DNA of 11,792 bases from Janthinobacterium lividum (GCA_943327025.2 CALPVO020000043.1:1-11792); one strand, 5' to 3'. Numbered from the stretch's first letter, positions 1 to 7,458 are shown. The notes: generated by a model from the letters alone, not told the origin. A program made the numbers and translations.

Positions 1-795
1 ATCCGCAACGTCATCGCCGTGGCCTCGGGGAAGGGCGGCGTTGGCAAGAGCACGGTCGCCGTCAATCTCGCGCTCGCGCTGTCCGCTCAAGGTGCCCGGG
101 TGGGCCTGCTGGATGCAGATATCTATGGGCCGAGCGTGCCGTTGCTGCTGGGCTTGCAAGGTGAACGTCCACTGTCCCGTGACGGCAAGTCCTTTGACCC
201 GTTGCGCGCGCATGGTATCGAAGCCATCTCGATCGGGTTCCTGATAGACGCCGAACAGCCCATGGTGTGGCGTGGCCCCATGGTGACGCAGGCGCTCACG
301 CAGTTGCTTAGCGACACGCGTTGGGCGGAGCTGGATTATCTGCTGGTGGACATGCCACCGGGCACCGGCGACATCCAACTGACACTGGCGCAACGGGTAC
401 CTGTCAGCGGCGCCATCATCGTCACCACGCCGCAGGACATTGCGCTACTCGATGCCCGCAAGGGCCTGAAGATGTTCGAGAAGGTGCAAGTCCCCGTGCT
501 TGGTATCGTGGAGAACATGGCGGTGCACACTTGCAGCCAATGCGGCCATGCCGAGGCGATTTTTGGCGAGGGCGGCGGGGAACGCATGGCGGCCGACTAT
601 CACGTGCCTTTACTGGGACGTCTCCCGTTGCATCGGCGAATTCGTGAGGATGCGGATACGGGTTGCCCGACGGTCGCGGCGGACCCGGAAGGACCGGTGG
701 CCATGCTTTACCATGCCGCGGCGCGACGCGCCGTCGCGGAACTCGCCCTGCGCACGGCTCCGGCCGGCCCAGTCATTACCGCCGACGACACCTGA
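1..795 (+). CDS. mrp: Mrp/ApbC-type P-loop Fe-S cluster carrier ATPase (5' partial)
   Basis: The frame is open from base 1, so the start lies upstream; 264 residues are visible. Mrp/ApbC proteins are cytoplasmic P-loop ATPases of the Nbp35/MinD group that bind and pass on Fe-S clusters. The deviant Walker A motif GKGGVGKST is at visible residues 10-18, and the ADIYGPS segment typical of the family follows. The LLVDMPPGTGD Walker B/switch region starts near residue 114. The CSQCG motif places the cluster-ligand cysteines at residues 178 and 181. E. coli Mrp is about 370 residues, so roughly the first 100, usually a small DUF59/MIP18-like domain, are missing. The dCTP deaminase gene follows after 53 bp in the same direction, a pairing familiar from Xanthomonas-like genomes. 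Identification is secure; the missing N-terminus is a window effect, not a truncation. Confidence 0.97.
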   Translation: MRNVIAVASGKGGVGKSTVAVNLALALSAQGARVGLLDADIYGPSVPLLLGLQGERPLSRDGKSFDPLRAHGIEAISIGFLIDAEQPMVWRGPMVTQALTQLLSDTRWAELDYLLVDMPPGTGDIQLTLAQRVPVSGAIIVTTPQDIALLDARKGLKMFEKVQVPVLGIVENMAVHTCSQCGHAEAIFGEGGGERMAADYHVPLLGRLPLHRRIREDADTGCPTVAADPEGPVAMLYHAAARRAVAELALRTAPAGPVITADDT

Positions 796-835
796 AAACA
801 GCAGCGCTACGCCGGCAAGGGGCTGGCGGTGGCAC

Positions 836-842
836 GAGGGAG
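836..842 (+). promoter_or_regulatory. Ribosome binding site of dcd
   Basis: GAGGGAG lies 6 bases before the ATG at 849. It is a good Shine-Dalgarno match and supports that start codon. Confidence 0.7.
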
Positions 843-848
843 TGAGCG

Positions 849-1415
849 ATGAGCATCAAGGCAGACCACTGGATTCGGCGTATGGCCGAGCAGCAAGGCA
901 TGATCGAACCCTTCGAGCCTGGGCAGGTGCGCAGTGTCGACGGCCAGAAGATCGTGTCGTACGGCACTTCCAGCTACGGCTACGACGTGCGTTGCTCGCG
1001 CGAGTTCAAGATTTTCACGAACATCAACAGCACCATCGTCGACCCGAAGGCCTTCGACCCGCAGAGCTTTGTCGATGTGGAGGCGGATGTTTGCATCATT
1101 CCGCCCAATAGCTTTGCGCTGGCGCGCACGGTGGAATACTTCCGCATTCCACGCAGTGTGCTCACGGTTTGCCTTGGCAAGAGCACTTACGCGCGCTGCG
1201 GCATCATCGTGAATGTCACGCCGCTCGAACCGGAGTGGGAAGGCCACGTGACACTTGAGTTCTCGAACACCACGCCGTTGCCGGCAAAAATCTATGCCAA
1301 CGAAGGTGTGGCACAGATGCTGTTCTTTGAGAGCGATGAAGTCTGTGGTACCAGTTACGCGGACCGCGGCGGCAAGTATCAAGGCCAGGTGGGCGTTACG
1401 TTACCTAAGACCTGA
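849..1415 (+). CDS. dcd: dCTP deaminase
   Basis: The product (188 aa) deaminates dCTP to dUTP, which dUTPase then converts to dUMP for thymidylate synthesis; it is a cytoplasmic homotrimer. The signature GKSTYARCG is at residues 110-118. S112 and R116 align with the active-site Ser111 and Arg115 of E. coli Dcd, and E137 in the VTLEF strand aligns with the catalytic Glu138. The family segments SSYGYDVRC (41-49), the NINSTIVDP stretch near 60 and the C-terminal GGKYQGQ (174-180) are all present. E. coli Dcd is 193 aa, so this is full length. The ATG is preceded by a strong Shine-Dalgarno sequence. The sequence is closest to the Xanthomonas-type Dcd as I remember it. The tail does not resemble the bifunctional dCTP deaminase/dUTPase, so a monofunctional enzyme is expected. 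Confidence 0.97.
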   Translation: MSIKADHWIRRMAEQQGMIEPFEPGQVRSVDGQKIVSYGTSSYGYDVRCSREFKIFTNINSTIVDPKAFDPQSFVDVEADVCIIPPNSFALARTVEYFRIPRSVLTVCLGKSTYARCGIIVNVTPLEPEWEGHVTLEFSNTTPLPAKIYANEGVAQMLFFESDEVCGTSYADRGGKYQGQVGVTLPKT

Positions 1416-1439
1416 ACCGGTTGGCGGTGTCTGGCAACT

Positions 1440-2333
1440 TCAAGGCAGCAGTTGCCAAGACAGAACGCTGAACGACATCAGTGGCTTGTTGCCGGCTACT
1501 TGCTCGGCTTTCACCGCCACATAGCCGAAGGCCGGCGCATACCATGTGTGCGTTACGCGGTTTGAACCCGGGCGGCGCGAACTCCACACCAGCGTTTCCA
1601 CCGGCCCCAGCGCCGTCTGCAGGCGTTCGCGCCCTTCGAAGGCGTAGTCGTAGTCCTTCGCTGTGGCCTTTTCCACCATCACCAGTCGCTGCGGTGCGCG
1701 GCCCTGCTGCAATAGCCACCGCACTTGTAATCCGACCGTCAAGGCGTCTTGCATACCCGGTGCCAGCGGTAAATCAACGCTTTGGTTCTCGGCCACGCCA
1801 GTCACTCGGTTGCGGGCCCAGTCGAACGTTAGTCGGACATCTCGTGCGGTGGACTTGCCGCCATCGTCCAAGCTGTATTCCTGCGGTCGCAGGCCATCGC
1901 CAGCGATGCTGAAGGTGGTGCGTTGGGCGATGACGCCTGGCAGAAACAGCGCCGCCAGGCCTTGGGGCGTGGAGCGATTGGTGAAGCGATAGCGCGCTTC
2001 GCCTTCGCCGGGGAGTACCTCGAGACGAATTTCGCTGGTACCAGCATCGATGCCGCGATAGCGCACGGCATAGCGGGCGGTGTGCGGTGCGAAGGTTTTG
2101 CCGTTGGTAGCGGTGACGCTGGTGGCTGCCGTCGAGGTCGAGGCAGTGGGCGGTGGCTGCGCTGCGGTGGCACTCGACGAGATGCCAAGGAACGCTAACC
2201 CGCAGAGGGACGCCCCCAGAATGGAGACCGGTAGGTTGGAGCTGCCTAACGCAGACAGGCGTACGAGTAGCGTGCGACGGCAAGATTGCCTGTGCGGTTT
2301 GGAGCGCGGCGGGTTTGGAGCGGGCAAGGTCAT
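1440..2333 (-). CDS. Exported DUF3108 domain protein
   Basis: A 297-residue protein of unknown function. A basic N-terminus (K12, R15, R19, R20) leads into a hydrophobic stretch at about residues 34-52 ending in SSATAA, consistent with a Sec signal peptide cleaved near residue 58. A Thr/Ser/Pro/Ala-rich linker follows (about 59-80). The mature beta-rich domain runs from about 84 to 297 and has the DUF3108 pattern: a repeated aromatic AxYxVxYRGI start, the LPLAPGMQDALTV segment near 190, and a conserved EKATAKDYDYAFEG region (221-234). A periplasmic or envelope location is inferred. The ATG at 2333 was chosen over upstream in-frame codons because GGGAGG lies 6 bases before it and the signal peptide starts there. 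It is the last gene of a purM-purN-DUF3108 operon, an order also known in Pseudomonas. No biochemical role can be assigned. Confidence 0.88.
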   Translation of the reverse strand: MTLPAPNPPRSKPHRQSCRRTLLVRLSALGSSNLPVSILGASLCGLAFLGISSSATAAQPPPTASTSTAATSVTATNGKTFAPHTARYAVRYRGIDAGTSEIRLEVLPGEGEARYRFTNRSTPQGLAALFLPGVIAQRTTFSIAGDGLRPQEYSLDDGGKSTARDVRLTFDWARNRVTGVAENQSVDLPLAPGMQDALTVGLQVRWLLQQGRAPQRLVMVEKATAKDYDYAFEGRERLQTALGPVETLVWSSRRPGSNRVTHTWYAPAFGYVAVKAEQVAGNKPLMSFSVLSWQLLP

Positions 2334-2339
2334 GAACGT

Positions 2340-2345
2340 CCTCCC
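2340..2345 (-). promoter_or_regulatory. Ribosome binding site of the DUF3108 gene
   Basis: GGGAGG on the minus strand, 6 bases upstream of the ATG at 2333. This near-perfect Shine-Dalgarno sequence decides the start codon, because the frame stays open upstream to 2465 inside purN. Confidence 0.75.
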
Positions 2346-2371
2346 GTTAGTCTGCGTTTGGGCACCGGTTG

Positions 2372-3046
2372 TCAGGGTGCCGCGACTGCAAGCGGTTCTG
2401 GCAGTGGAGCGCCGTCGAAGCTTGGGCGGCCTGCTTGCCACGCCAACCTTCCTTGGGCCGCCCACCGCGCCACAGTGGGGTAGAGCTTGCGCTCCGCTGC
2501 CTGAACGCGCGCTGAAAGACTAGCGGCGGAATCTCCGGCCACCACGGGGACGCGCACTTGGGCAATGCGCGGGCCACCATCCAGTTCGGCGGTGACGAAA
2601 TGCACCGTGCTGCCGTGTTCGGTGCAGCCATCTGCCAGGGCACGTTCGTAGGTGTGCAGGCCCGGGTAAAGCGGCAGCAGCGAGGGGTGGATGTTCAGCA
2701 GGCGGCCGGCGAAGCGCTCGCAGAAGGCGGGCGTAAGTATGCGCATGTAGCCGGCCAACAAAATCCAGTCGGGTGCGCTGGCGGCGACGAGGTCGCCGAA
2801 GGCGTTGTCGAAAGCTTCGCGCGAGCCGAAGCTGCGGGGCGACAAAGCCTGTGCGGGCAGTGCCCGCTCGCGCGCAATCTCGAGGCCGTAGGCGTCCACC
2901 TTGTCGGAGAACACGCCGCAGAGAGTCGCGGGTACTTCGCCGGCCAGCACGGCGTCGTGCAGGGCGCGAAACGTGCTGCCGCGCCCCGAAAGCACCACGG
3001 CCAAGCGTGGCAGGGCAGGGGGTGCAGCTTCAGGCGTAACGGACAC
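2372..3046 (-). CDS. purN: Phosphoribosylglycinamide formyltransferase
   Basis: PurN transfers the formyl group of 10-formyl-tetrahydrofolate to glycinamide ribonucleotide in purine synthesis. With the proposed GTG start the protein is 224 aa (E. coli 212). Catalytic N118 and H120 are in NIHPSLLP, and catalytic D156 is in ELDGG, matching Asn106, His108 and Asp144 of E. coli. The GYMRIL folate-side segment and [11 protein letters not shown] are intact. The phosphate-binding loop reads SGRGSTF (21-27), where the family normally has GSNL, an uncommon change. The GTG at 3046 has GGAG 6 bases upstream and overlaps the 3' end of purM by 17 bases, suggesting translational coupling. An ATG at 3127 is also in frame but would overlap purM by 98 bases and add 27 atypical residues. 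The C-terminus ends in a short Ala/Pro-rich tail. Function is well supported; the start is probable. Confidence 0.95.
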   Translation of the reverse strand: MSVTPEAAPPALPRLAVVLSGRGSTFRALHDAVLAGEVPATLCGVFSDKVDAYGLEIARERALPAQALSPRSFGSREAFDNAFGDLVAASAPDWILLAGYMRILTPAFCERFAGRLLNIHPSLLPLYPGLHTYERALADGCTEHGSTVHFVTAELDGGPRIAQVRVPVVAGDSAASLSARVQAAERKLYPTVARWAAQGRLAWQAGRPSFDGAPLPEPLAVAAP

Positions 3047-4049
3047 CTTCGTCTCCAGCGCGGACCTCGCCGAGCAGTCGCGGGGCTTCGCCCAACTCAC
3101 GGAGGCGAGCCATGACGGCGTCGGCATCAGCGGGGGCTACGTGTACTGTCATGCCGATACCGCAGTTGAAGGTGCGGTACATCTCCGCGTCGTCCACACC
3201 CGCTGCCTGCTGCAGCCAACGGAACACGGGCGGCAGTTCCAGTGCGCGCTTTTCCAGCACGATGCCGAGGCCTTCCGGGATGACACGCGGCAGGTTGTCG
3301 GTGATGCCACCACCGGTGACGTGCGCCAAGCCATGCACGTCGAACTCCTTGAGGAGTTGCAGCAAGGGCTTCACATAGATGCGAGTGGGGGCCATCAGGC
3401 GGTCGAACAGCGCCATGCCTTCCACTTGCGTGCTGGCATCGGCGCCCGTATGCGCGATAAGCCGGCGGATGAGCGAATAGCCATTCGAGTGAGGCCCGGA
3501 AGAGGGCAGGCCGATGACCAAGTCGCCGGCGCGTGTCTTGCTGCCGTCGATGATGAGGTCCTTCTCCACCACGCCCACCGTGAAGCCAGCGAGGTCGTAG
3601 TCGCCGGCGTGGTACATCCCCGGCATTTCGGCCGTCTCGCCGCCGACCAAGGCGCAGCCCGCCTGCAAGCAGCCTTCCACGATACCCGCGACGACCCGTT
3701 CGGCGACTGCTACTTCCAACTTGCCGGTGGCGTAGTAGTCGAGGAAGTAGAGCGGTTCTGCTCCCTGCACCACGATGTCGTTGACGCACATGGCGACGAG
3801 GTCGATACCGACGGTGTCGTGACGACCGGTATCGATGGCAAGGCGCAGTTTGGTGCCCACACCGTCCGTACCGGAAACCAGCACCGGGCGACGGTAGCGG
3901 TCTACCGGGACTTCTACCAGCGCGCCGAAGCCACCGAGGCCGCCCAAGACTTCTGGGCGAAGCGTCCGGCGGACATGGGGCTTGATGCGCTCGACGAGTT
4001 CATCGCCCGCGTCGATATCGACGCCGGCGTCGCGGTAGGTGATGGCCAT
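3030..4049 (-). CDS. purM: Phosphoribosylformylglycinamidine cyclo-ligase (AIR synthetase)
   Basis: PurM closes the imidazole ring, converting FGAM and ATP to aminoimidazole ribonucleotide, ADP and phosphate. The 339-residue protein (E. coli 345) shows the family's blocks in order: [10 protein letters not shown] (59-68), [12 protein letters not shown] (81-92), GGETAEMP (137-144), [11 protein letters not shown] (183-193), HVTGGG (243-248) and FNCGIGM (294-300). The [13 protein letters not shown] start is the standard PurM N-terminus, which fixes the ATG at 4049 although the frame is open to 4238. A short AGGG lies 4 bases from the start. PurM opens a purM-purN-DUF3108 operon and is divergent from the DUF2066 gene, with only 44 bp between starts. 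A PurR-type operator might be expected, but I cannot pick one out. No anomaly is seen. Confidence 0.98.
   Translation of the reverse strand: MAITYRDAGVDIDAGDELVERIKPHVRRTLRPEVLGGLGGFGALVEVPVDRYRRPVLVSGTDGVGTKLRLAIDTGRHDTVGIDLVAMCVNDIVVQGAEPLYFLDYYATGKLEVAVAERVVAGIVEGCLQAGCALVGGETAEMPGMYHAGDYDLAGFTVGVVEKDLIIDGSKTRAGDLVIGLPSSGPHSNGYSLIRRLIAHTGADASTQVEGMALFDRLMAPTRIYVKPLLQLLKEFDVHGLAHVTGGGITDNLPRVIPEGLGIVLEKRALELPPVFRWLQQAAGVDDAEMYRTFNCGIGMTVHVAPADADAVMARLRELGEAPRLLGEVRAGDEGVRYA
3053..3056 (-). promoter_or_regulatory. Ribosome binding site of purN, inside purM
   Basis: GGAG on the minus strand, 6 bases before the GTG at 3046 and within the last codons of purM. It favours the GTG over the in-frame ATG at 3127. 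Confidence 0.5.
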
Positions 4050-4080
4050 GGGACCCTGCGGGTGTGGTGGTCGAAAATGG

Positions 4081-4087
4081 TATTTTA
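4081..4087. promoter_or_regulatory. Overlapping divergent -10 elements for purM and the DUF2066 gene
   Basis: The AT-rich TATTTTA is the only such patch in the 44-bp gap between the two divergent starts. On the minus strand TAAAAT (4082-4087) matches the sigma-70 -10 consensus at 5 of 6 and would give purM a leader of about 25 nt. On the plus strand TATTTT (4081-4086) would place the transcript start at or next to the ATG at 4094. Neither side has a convincing -35, so this is a weak prediction. Confidence 0.35.
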
Positions 4088-4093
4088 CACTGC

Positions 4094-5191
4094 ATGACCG
4101 CTCGCACCTCGCCCATCGCCAATCGCGCCTCGCTCGTTTCCCGTCCAGGGGCTGGTGGGGGTTGGTCGTTAGGCGGTCGGTTCCTTCGCGCCATTGGTGC
4201 TGTGTTGGCGCTGGGGTTGCTCGCCGGCGCCTTGCCATTGGCCCAAGCTGCGCCTGTTCCTGGGCTGTATGAAGGCACGGTGCCGGCCACCGACCGCAGC
4301 CCCAAGGGCTTGGCGATGGTCTATCCGGAGGCGCTCCGGCAGGTGGCGGTTCGCGTCACTGGGCGCCCAGCTGCGGCTTCGGACCCCACCCTCGCACCGT
4401 TGTATGCCGACGCTAACCGTTTCGTGCAGACATGGCGCCCGGCAGGTTCTGGGCAAGTGGCCGTCGGCTTCGATGCCCAAGCGGTGGAAGCCGCGCTCGT
4501 TGCCGCGGGACAGCCCCTGTGGCCAGCGGACCGGCCGGTGGTATTTGCCGCCGTCATGGTCGAGCGGGCGGGCCCTGGGGGCGTGGCGCGAACCTTGGTG
4601 ACTGGCGCAGTTACCGGCGATGAGCGCCGGGCGCTGGAGCGGGTCGCGCAGGCGCGCGGACTGGTATTGGCTTGGCCGGCAGTGGAGTCGGCGCCGGTCC
4701 TCATAGATTTGGCCCAGAGTGGCCCTGTGGATGCCTTGCTGGCCTTTGCGCGCGAGCAGAAGGCGCAGGCGGTGCTGTGGCTGCGGACCAGTGCAGTGGC
4801 CGGTAGCGCCCCGCAGTGGTCTTGGGCGACGGATGGCTTGGCTGGCAGTGGGCGTGGTGATGCCGCCGCGGCACTGCAAGGTTTTGCCGATGCGCTGGCC
4901 GCACGCGATGCCAGTGCCCCGGGTGCTGCCTTGGCGCAGTTGGTGGTGGTCGTCAGTGGCGTCGATACCCTCGCGGACTATGCGGCGGTGTTGAATGCCA
5001 TCGAAGGACTGCCGACCGTGCGTGAGCTTGGTGTTACGAGCGTGGCGGGCAATGTGGTGCGCTTGCGCGTGCGGTTGCGCGGGGATGCCGGTGGACTGGT
5101 GCGTGTGTTGGCGCAGACCGGCCGGTTGGTGGCGGACGCTGCAGGTACTGCTGCTGGCGACGGCAGCCTGCGGCTGAAGTTGCAGAAGTAG
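4094..5191 (+). CDS. Exported DUF2066 domain protein
   Basis: A 365-residue protein of unknown function. The N-terminus carries several arginines, then a hydrophobic segment (about 33-50) ending ALPLAQAAP, consistent with signal peptidase cleavage near residue 52; the n-region is unusually long. The mature part starts with [13 protein letters not shown] and contains the family's [12 protein letters not shown] segment (80-91), where gene products of this family begin a beta-rich domain. The last 80 residues (about 284-365) have a beta-alpha-beta pattern with [16 protein letters not shown], typical of the C-terminal DUF2066 region. The ATG at 4094 has no Shine-Dalgarno sequence. Two in-frame GTG codons at 4064 and 4067 are alternatives, but they add no recognisable sequence. 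The gene leads a DUF2066-pgsA-like-hda operon and is divergent from purM, an arrangement also known in Pseudomonas. Envelope location is inferred; the role is unknown. Confidence 0.85.
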   Translation: MTARTSPIANRASLVSRPGAGGGWSLGGRFLRAIGAVLALGLLAGALPLAQAAPVPGLYEGTVPATDRSPKGLAMVYPEALRQVAVRVTGRPAAASDPTLAPLYADANRFVQTWRPAGSGQVAVGFDAQAVEAALVAAGQPLWPADRPVVFAAVMVERAGPGGVARTLVTGAVTGDERRALERVAQARGLVLAWPAVESAPVLIDLAQSGPVDALLAFAREQKAQAVLWLRTSAVAGSAPQWSWATDGLAGSGRGDAAAALQGFADALAARDASAPGAALAQLVVVVSGVDTLADYAAVLNAIEGLPTVRELGVTSVAGNVVRLRVRLRGDAGGLVRVLAQTGRLVADAAGTAAGDGSLRLKLQK

Positions 5192-5214
5192 GCGCGGTGT
5201 CGGGACAAGCGGGT

Positions 5215-5820
5215 ATGTGGCGTCACCTTCCAAATGCGTTGTGTGTGCTCCGGATTATCCTCATTGGGCCCATTGCCGCGCTGTTGCTGCAGGGGCGTTT
5301 GTCGTTGGCTCTGCTGGTGTTTGCCTTCGCGGCCCTCACCGACGTACTCGATGGTTACCTCGCCAAGCGCTTTTCTTGGCAAACAGAACTGGGCAAGCGC
5401 CTCGATCCACTGGCAGACAAACTGCTGTTGGTCACCGTGTTCGTGGTAGTGGCCCTGCTCGGGAAGGCGCCCGTCTGGCTGGCGGCCACGGTGGTCGCGC
5501 GTGATCTCATCATTACAGCGGGTGGCCTCACTTACCTCTGGCTCTATGGCGACCCGCAAGGCCAACCCACCGTGGTCAGCAAGGTGAACACGTTTTTGCA
5601 GGTGGTATTTGTTTTGGGTGCGGTCGGCAGCGAAGCCGTACTGGGCGCCGCCGGGACTCGGCTGCCGGTGGGGAGCGGTGGCTGGTTGGCCTGTAGTCTG
5701 GCCGCGCTCGGGGCGCTGGCGTTCGTCACCACCGTGGTGAGCGGGCTGGATTACGTACTTCGCTACGCCGCAAAAGCTCGAACTGCGCGACGTGGCCGCC
5801 AATCGCTGGCGGCAGACTGA
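5215..5820 (+). CDS. CDP-alcohol phosphatidyltransferase family protein (PgsA-like)
   Basis: An integral inner-membrane enzyme of 201 aa from the class-I CDP-alcohol phosphatidyltransferases, which swap CMP from a CDP-lipid for an alcohol. The signature spans D43 to D68: D43xxD46G47xxA50, then K51 where the consensus has Arg, G60, D64 and D68. The four metal-binding aspartates are all there. Several hydrophobic helices follow (about 68-85, 89-108, 122-145, 153-175), with a basic C-terminal tail. The sequence best resembles phosphatidylglycerophosphate synthase or the related Cls-like group; the alcohol cannot be settled from sequence alone, so no symbol is given. The ATG at 5215 matches the usual family start just before PNxLxxLRI. 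An in-frame GTG at 5197 is possible. It lies 23 bp after the DUF2066 gene and 2 bp before hda, clearly one operon. Confidence 0.92.
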   Translation: MWRHLPNALCVLRIILIGPIAALLLQGRLSLALLVFAFAALTDVLDGYLAKRFSWQTELGKRLDPLADKLLLVTVFVVVALLGKAPVWLAATVVARDLIITAGGLTYLWLYGDPQGQPTVVSKVNTFLQVVFVLGAVGSEAVLGAAGTRLPVGSGGWLACSLAALGALAFVTTVVSGLDYVLRYAAKARTARRGRQSLAAD

Positions 5821-5822
5821 CC

Positions 5823-6512
5823 ATGCAACAGTTGCCACTCGGCGTGCAGTTGCGCGCCACGGCCGTGTTCACTTCCTACGCGCCGGGCCGCAATGCCGCA
5901 GCGCTGGCGGCTGTGCAGCATTTGGTGAATGCAGGCGCCGGCGCTCCGTTGTGGTTGTGGGGCGCAGCCGGCAGCGGTAAGACCCATCTGTTGCAGTCTG
6001 CGTTGGCGGCTTGGGACGAGGCGAATGGCGCCGCCGCCTACTTGCCACTGGCATTGCCCGGACTGCAGGCCTCCATGCTCGCAGGCCTCGAGAACTTTGG
6101 TTTGGTGGCCTTGGACGAGGTGGATGCGGTGGCTGGCAATGCCGCCATGGAAACGGCGCTGTTCCATTTGTGGAACGGCTTGCTCGAGCGGGGGGGCTGC
6201 GTGCTGTTGGGGGCGCGTCAGCCGCCCGCGGGTGTCGGCATTCGCTTGCCGGACTTGGCTTCCCGCTTTGCCAGTAGCCTCGTCATGCAACTGCACGTGC
6301 CCGATGACACCGAGTTGCCTGAGGTGTTGCGGGTCATGGCCGACCAGCGCGGTTTGGAACTGGGCCCGGGGGTGGCCGCTTTCTTGCTGCGTCGAGTGCG
6401 ACGCGACACGCACCAACTGACTGTGCTGATGGAGCGCCTAGATGCGGCTGCGCTGGCAGCGCAGCGGGCTTTGACCGTGCCGTTTGTCAGGGAAGTGATC
6501 GGGGGTGGCTAA
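5823..6512 (+). CDS. hda: DnaA regulatory inactivator Hda homologue
   Basis: Hda, bound to the DNA-loaded beta clamp, stimulates hydrolysis of DnaA-ATP after initiation and so prevents over-replication. This 229-aa AAA+ protein (E. coli 233) has an N-terminal clamp-binding motif, QLPLGV (3-8), a shortened form of QLSLPL. Walker A is GAAGSGKT (47-54) and Walker B is LVALDE (94-99). LPDLASR carries R148, aligning with the arginine finger Arg153 of E. coli Hda. The family's C-terminal signature AAQRALTVPFVREV is complete. In the sensor-2 helix the position of E. coli's Arg appears to be H197. The ATG is 2 bp after the stop of the PgsA-like gene without a clear Shine-Dalgarno sequence, so coupling is likely. 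A G7 run occurs at 6190-6196. The 3' end overlaps the convergent DUF2069 gene by 26 bp. Confidence 0.93.
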   Translation: MQQLPLGVQLRATAVFTSYAPGRNAAALAAVQHLVNAGAGAPLWLWGAAGSGKTHLLQSALAAWDEANGAAAYLPLALPGLQASMLAGLENFGLVALDEVDAVAGNAAMETALFHLWNGLLERGGCVLLGARQPPAGVGIRLPDLASRFASSLVMQLHVPDDTELPEVLRVMADQRGLELGPGVAAFLLRRVRRDTHQLTVLMERLDAAALAAQRALTVPFVREVIGGG

Positions 6513-6843
6513 AGCGCAGCCATGCTCCCGCGAATACGAATACCCCGAAAGCCGCGAACAAGGTCGCTGACGCCCAGGCATGAGCCCCCCGGTTCGTCAG
6601 GACTTCCATCAGCGCATAGCCCATGGTGGGAGTGGCCAGTACCGCCGCCAAGACATGCGCTTGCCGGTGCTGTCGCCACACGCTTGGCAACAAGGCCAGC
6701 CATGGGCTGGTCGTCAGCACAATAGCTACCCAAGCACCGGCGGGCTGCAGACGGCTGGCGTGCCAGCCCACGAGCAGTACCAGCAACAGCAACCAGCAAG
6801 TCAGCAGGGCGCGTCGCGCCGGGGTGGTGAGCGCGTGTTGCAT
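6487..6843 (-). CDS. DUF2069 family small membrane protein
   Basis: A 118-residue, very hydrophobic protein with about four predicted transmembrane segments (roughly 12-27, 36-53, 62-78, 88-109) separated by short basic loops such as RQHRQ (57-61). The size, the four-helix layout, the LxLLPxxWR segment and the GYALMEVLTNR segment with a conserved Glu match DUF2069, a family often found beside wrbA and hda in gammaproteobacteria. The function is unknown. The ATG at 6843 shares a base with the TGA of wrbA, and a GTG one codon earlier forms a GTGA overlap; GGGGAA lies upstream within wrbA. Either start implies translational coupling to wrbA. The last 26 bp overlap the end of hda on the other strand. 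Confidence 0.8.
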   Translation of the reverse strand: MQHALTTPARRALLTCWLLLLVLLVGWHASRLQPAGAWVAIVLTTSPWLALLPSVWRQHRQAHVLAAVLATPTMGYALMEVLTNRGAHAWASATLFAAFGVFVFAGAWLRFSHPRSLP

Positions 6844-7445
6844 CACGTCGGTTCCCCGAGGCGCCGCGCCACGTCGGCAACGCGGGCCCCGAGCGCGCGG
6901 GCGATGGTTTGTTCATTGGCAGAAAGCACGCCGGGACTGCTGGCCAGTTCGCTGACATGCGAAGCGCCGTACGGGCCGCCACCGGTGGCCGTGTAGTGGA
7001 TGGCCGGCTCCGTGAAGGGCACACCCAAGATGACGGCCCCGTGGTGGAGGAGAGGCAGCAACATGGTCAGCAGAGTGCTTTCTTGTCCGCCATGGCTCGT
7101 TTGCGAACTGGTGAACACGGCGGCGGGCTTGCCCACCAGGGCACCCGCTAGCCACTGCGCGCTGGTGCTGTCCAGAAAATGCTTCAAGGGAGCCGCCATG
7201 TTGCCGAAACGGGTGGGGCTGCCCATGACGAGACCGCTACATTCGGCGAAATCTTCAGGGAGCGCGTACGGTGGACCGTCTGCGGGGACTGCAGGCTGCG
7301 GTTCGCTGATGACCGTGACTACTGGCGGAACGGTGCGCAAACGGGCCGACATGCCCGGGACCGATTCGATACCGCGGCAAACCTGTCGCGCCAGGGATGC
7401 CGTTGCGCCGTGGCGCGAGTAATACAACACCAGAATTTCAGACAC
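6843..7445 (-). CDS. wrbA: WrbA-like NAD(P)H:quinone oxidoreductase (flavodoxin fold)
   Basis: WrbA proteins are FMN-binding tetramers that reduce quinones by two electrons with NAD(P)H, thought to limit oxidative damage. The 200-aa product (E. coli 198) has the FMN phosphate loop YYSRHGATASLA (8-19), GSPTRFGNMAAP (75-86) matching the WrbA TPTRFGNM block, FTSSQTSHGGQEST (111-124), LLPLLHHGAVILGVPF (129-144), and GGGPYGASH (155-163) equivalent to the GGxPYGA motif. The phosphate loop is more like classical flavodoxins than E. coli WrbA (YYSMYGH), a variant common in Xanthomonas/Pseudomonas relatives. The start is the GTG at 7445, with GAGGAA 7 bases upstream; in-frame sequence further upstream to 7634 has no family similarity. 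The DUF2069 gene overlaps its stop. A 187-bp gap separates it from the divergent lipoprotein gene. Confidence 0.93.
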   Translation of the reverse strand: MSEILVLYYSRHGATASLARQVCRGIESVPGMSARLRTVPPVVTVISEPQPAVPADGPPYALPEDFAECSGLVMGSPTRFGNMAAPLKHFLDSTSAQWLAGALVGKPAAVFTSSQTSHGGQESTLLTMLLPLLHHGAVILGVPFTEPAIHYTATGGGPYGASHVSELASSPGVLSANEQTIARALGARVADVARRLGEPT

Positions 7446-7452
7446 CGCTTGG

Positions 7453-7458
7453 TTCCTC
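7453..7458 (-). promoter_or_regulatory. Ribosome binding site of wrbA
   Basis: GAGGAA on the minus strand, 7 bases before the GTG at 7445. It decides for this start over codons further upstream in the same open frame. Confidence 0.7.

Noticed and set aside
500..1111. A 203-codon plus-strand frame bridging mrp and dcd in another phase.
   Set aside because: It overlaps two secure genes and its product is composition-driven (Arg/Ala/Pro-rich).
1416..1439. A possible bidirectional terminator between dcd and the DUF3108 gene (AACCGGTT palindrome).
   Set aside because: The palindrome is only 8 bp with no loop or T-tract, so it cannot be called a terminator.
2901..4097. A 398-codon open frame on the plus strand opposite purM and the start of purN.
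   Set aside because: purM and purN are unmistakable on the minus strand, and the antisense product has no recognisable domain. High GC makes such long mirror frames common.
4169..5233. A 354-codon minus-strand frame opposite the DUF2066 gene, which raised the question of which strand is coding.
   Set aside because: The plus-strand product has a clear signal peptide and DUF2066 features and fits the operon. The antisense product is Arg/His/Gln-rich without a motif.
5352..5420. Lys instead of Arg in the CDP-alcohol phosphatidyltransferase motif (DGYLAK).
   Set aside because: The change is conservative, all catalytic Asp and Gly positions are intact, and AKR variants are, as far as I recall, ordinary in this subgroup.
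6399..6424. Loss of the sensor-2 Arg in Hda (H197).
   Set aside because: From memory the Pseudomonas Hda homologue also lacks Arg at this place, so it is probably lineage variation rather than a functional break.
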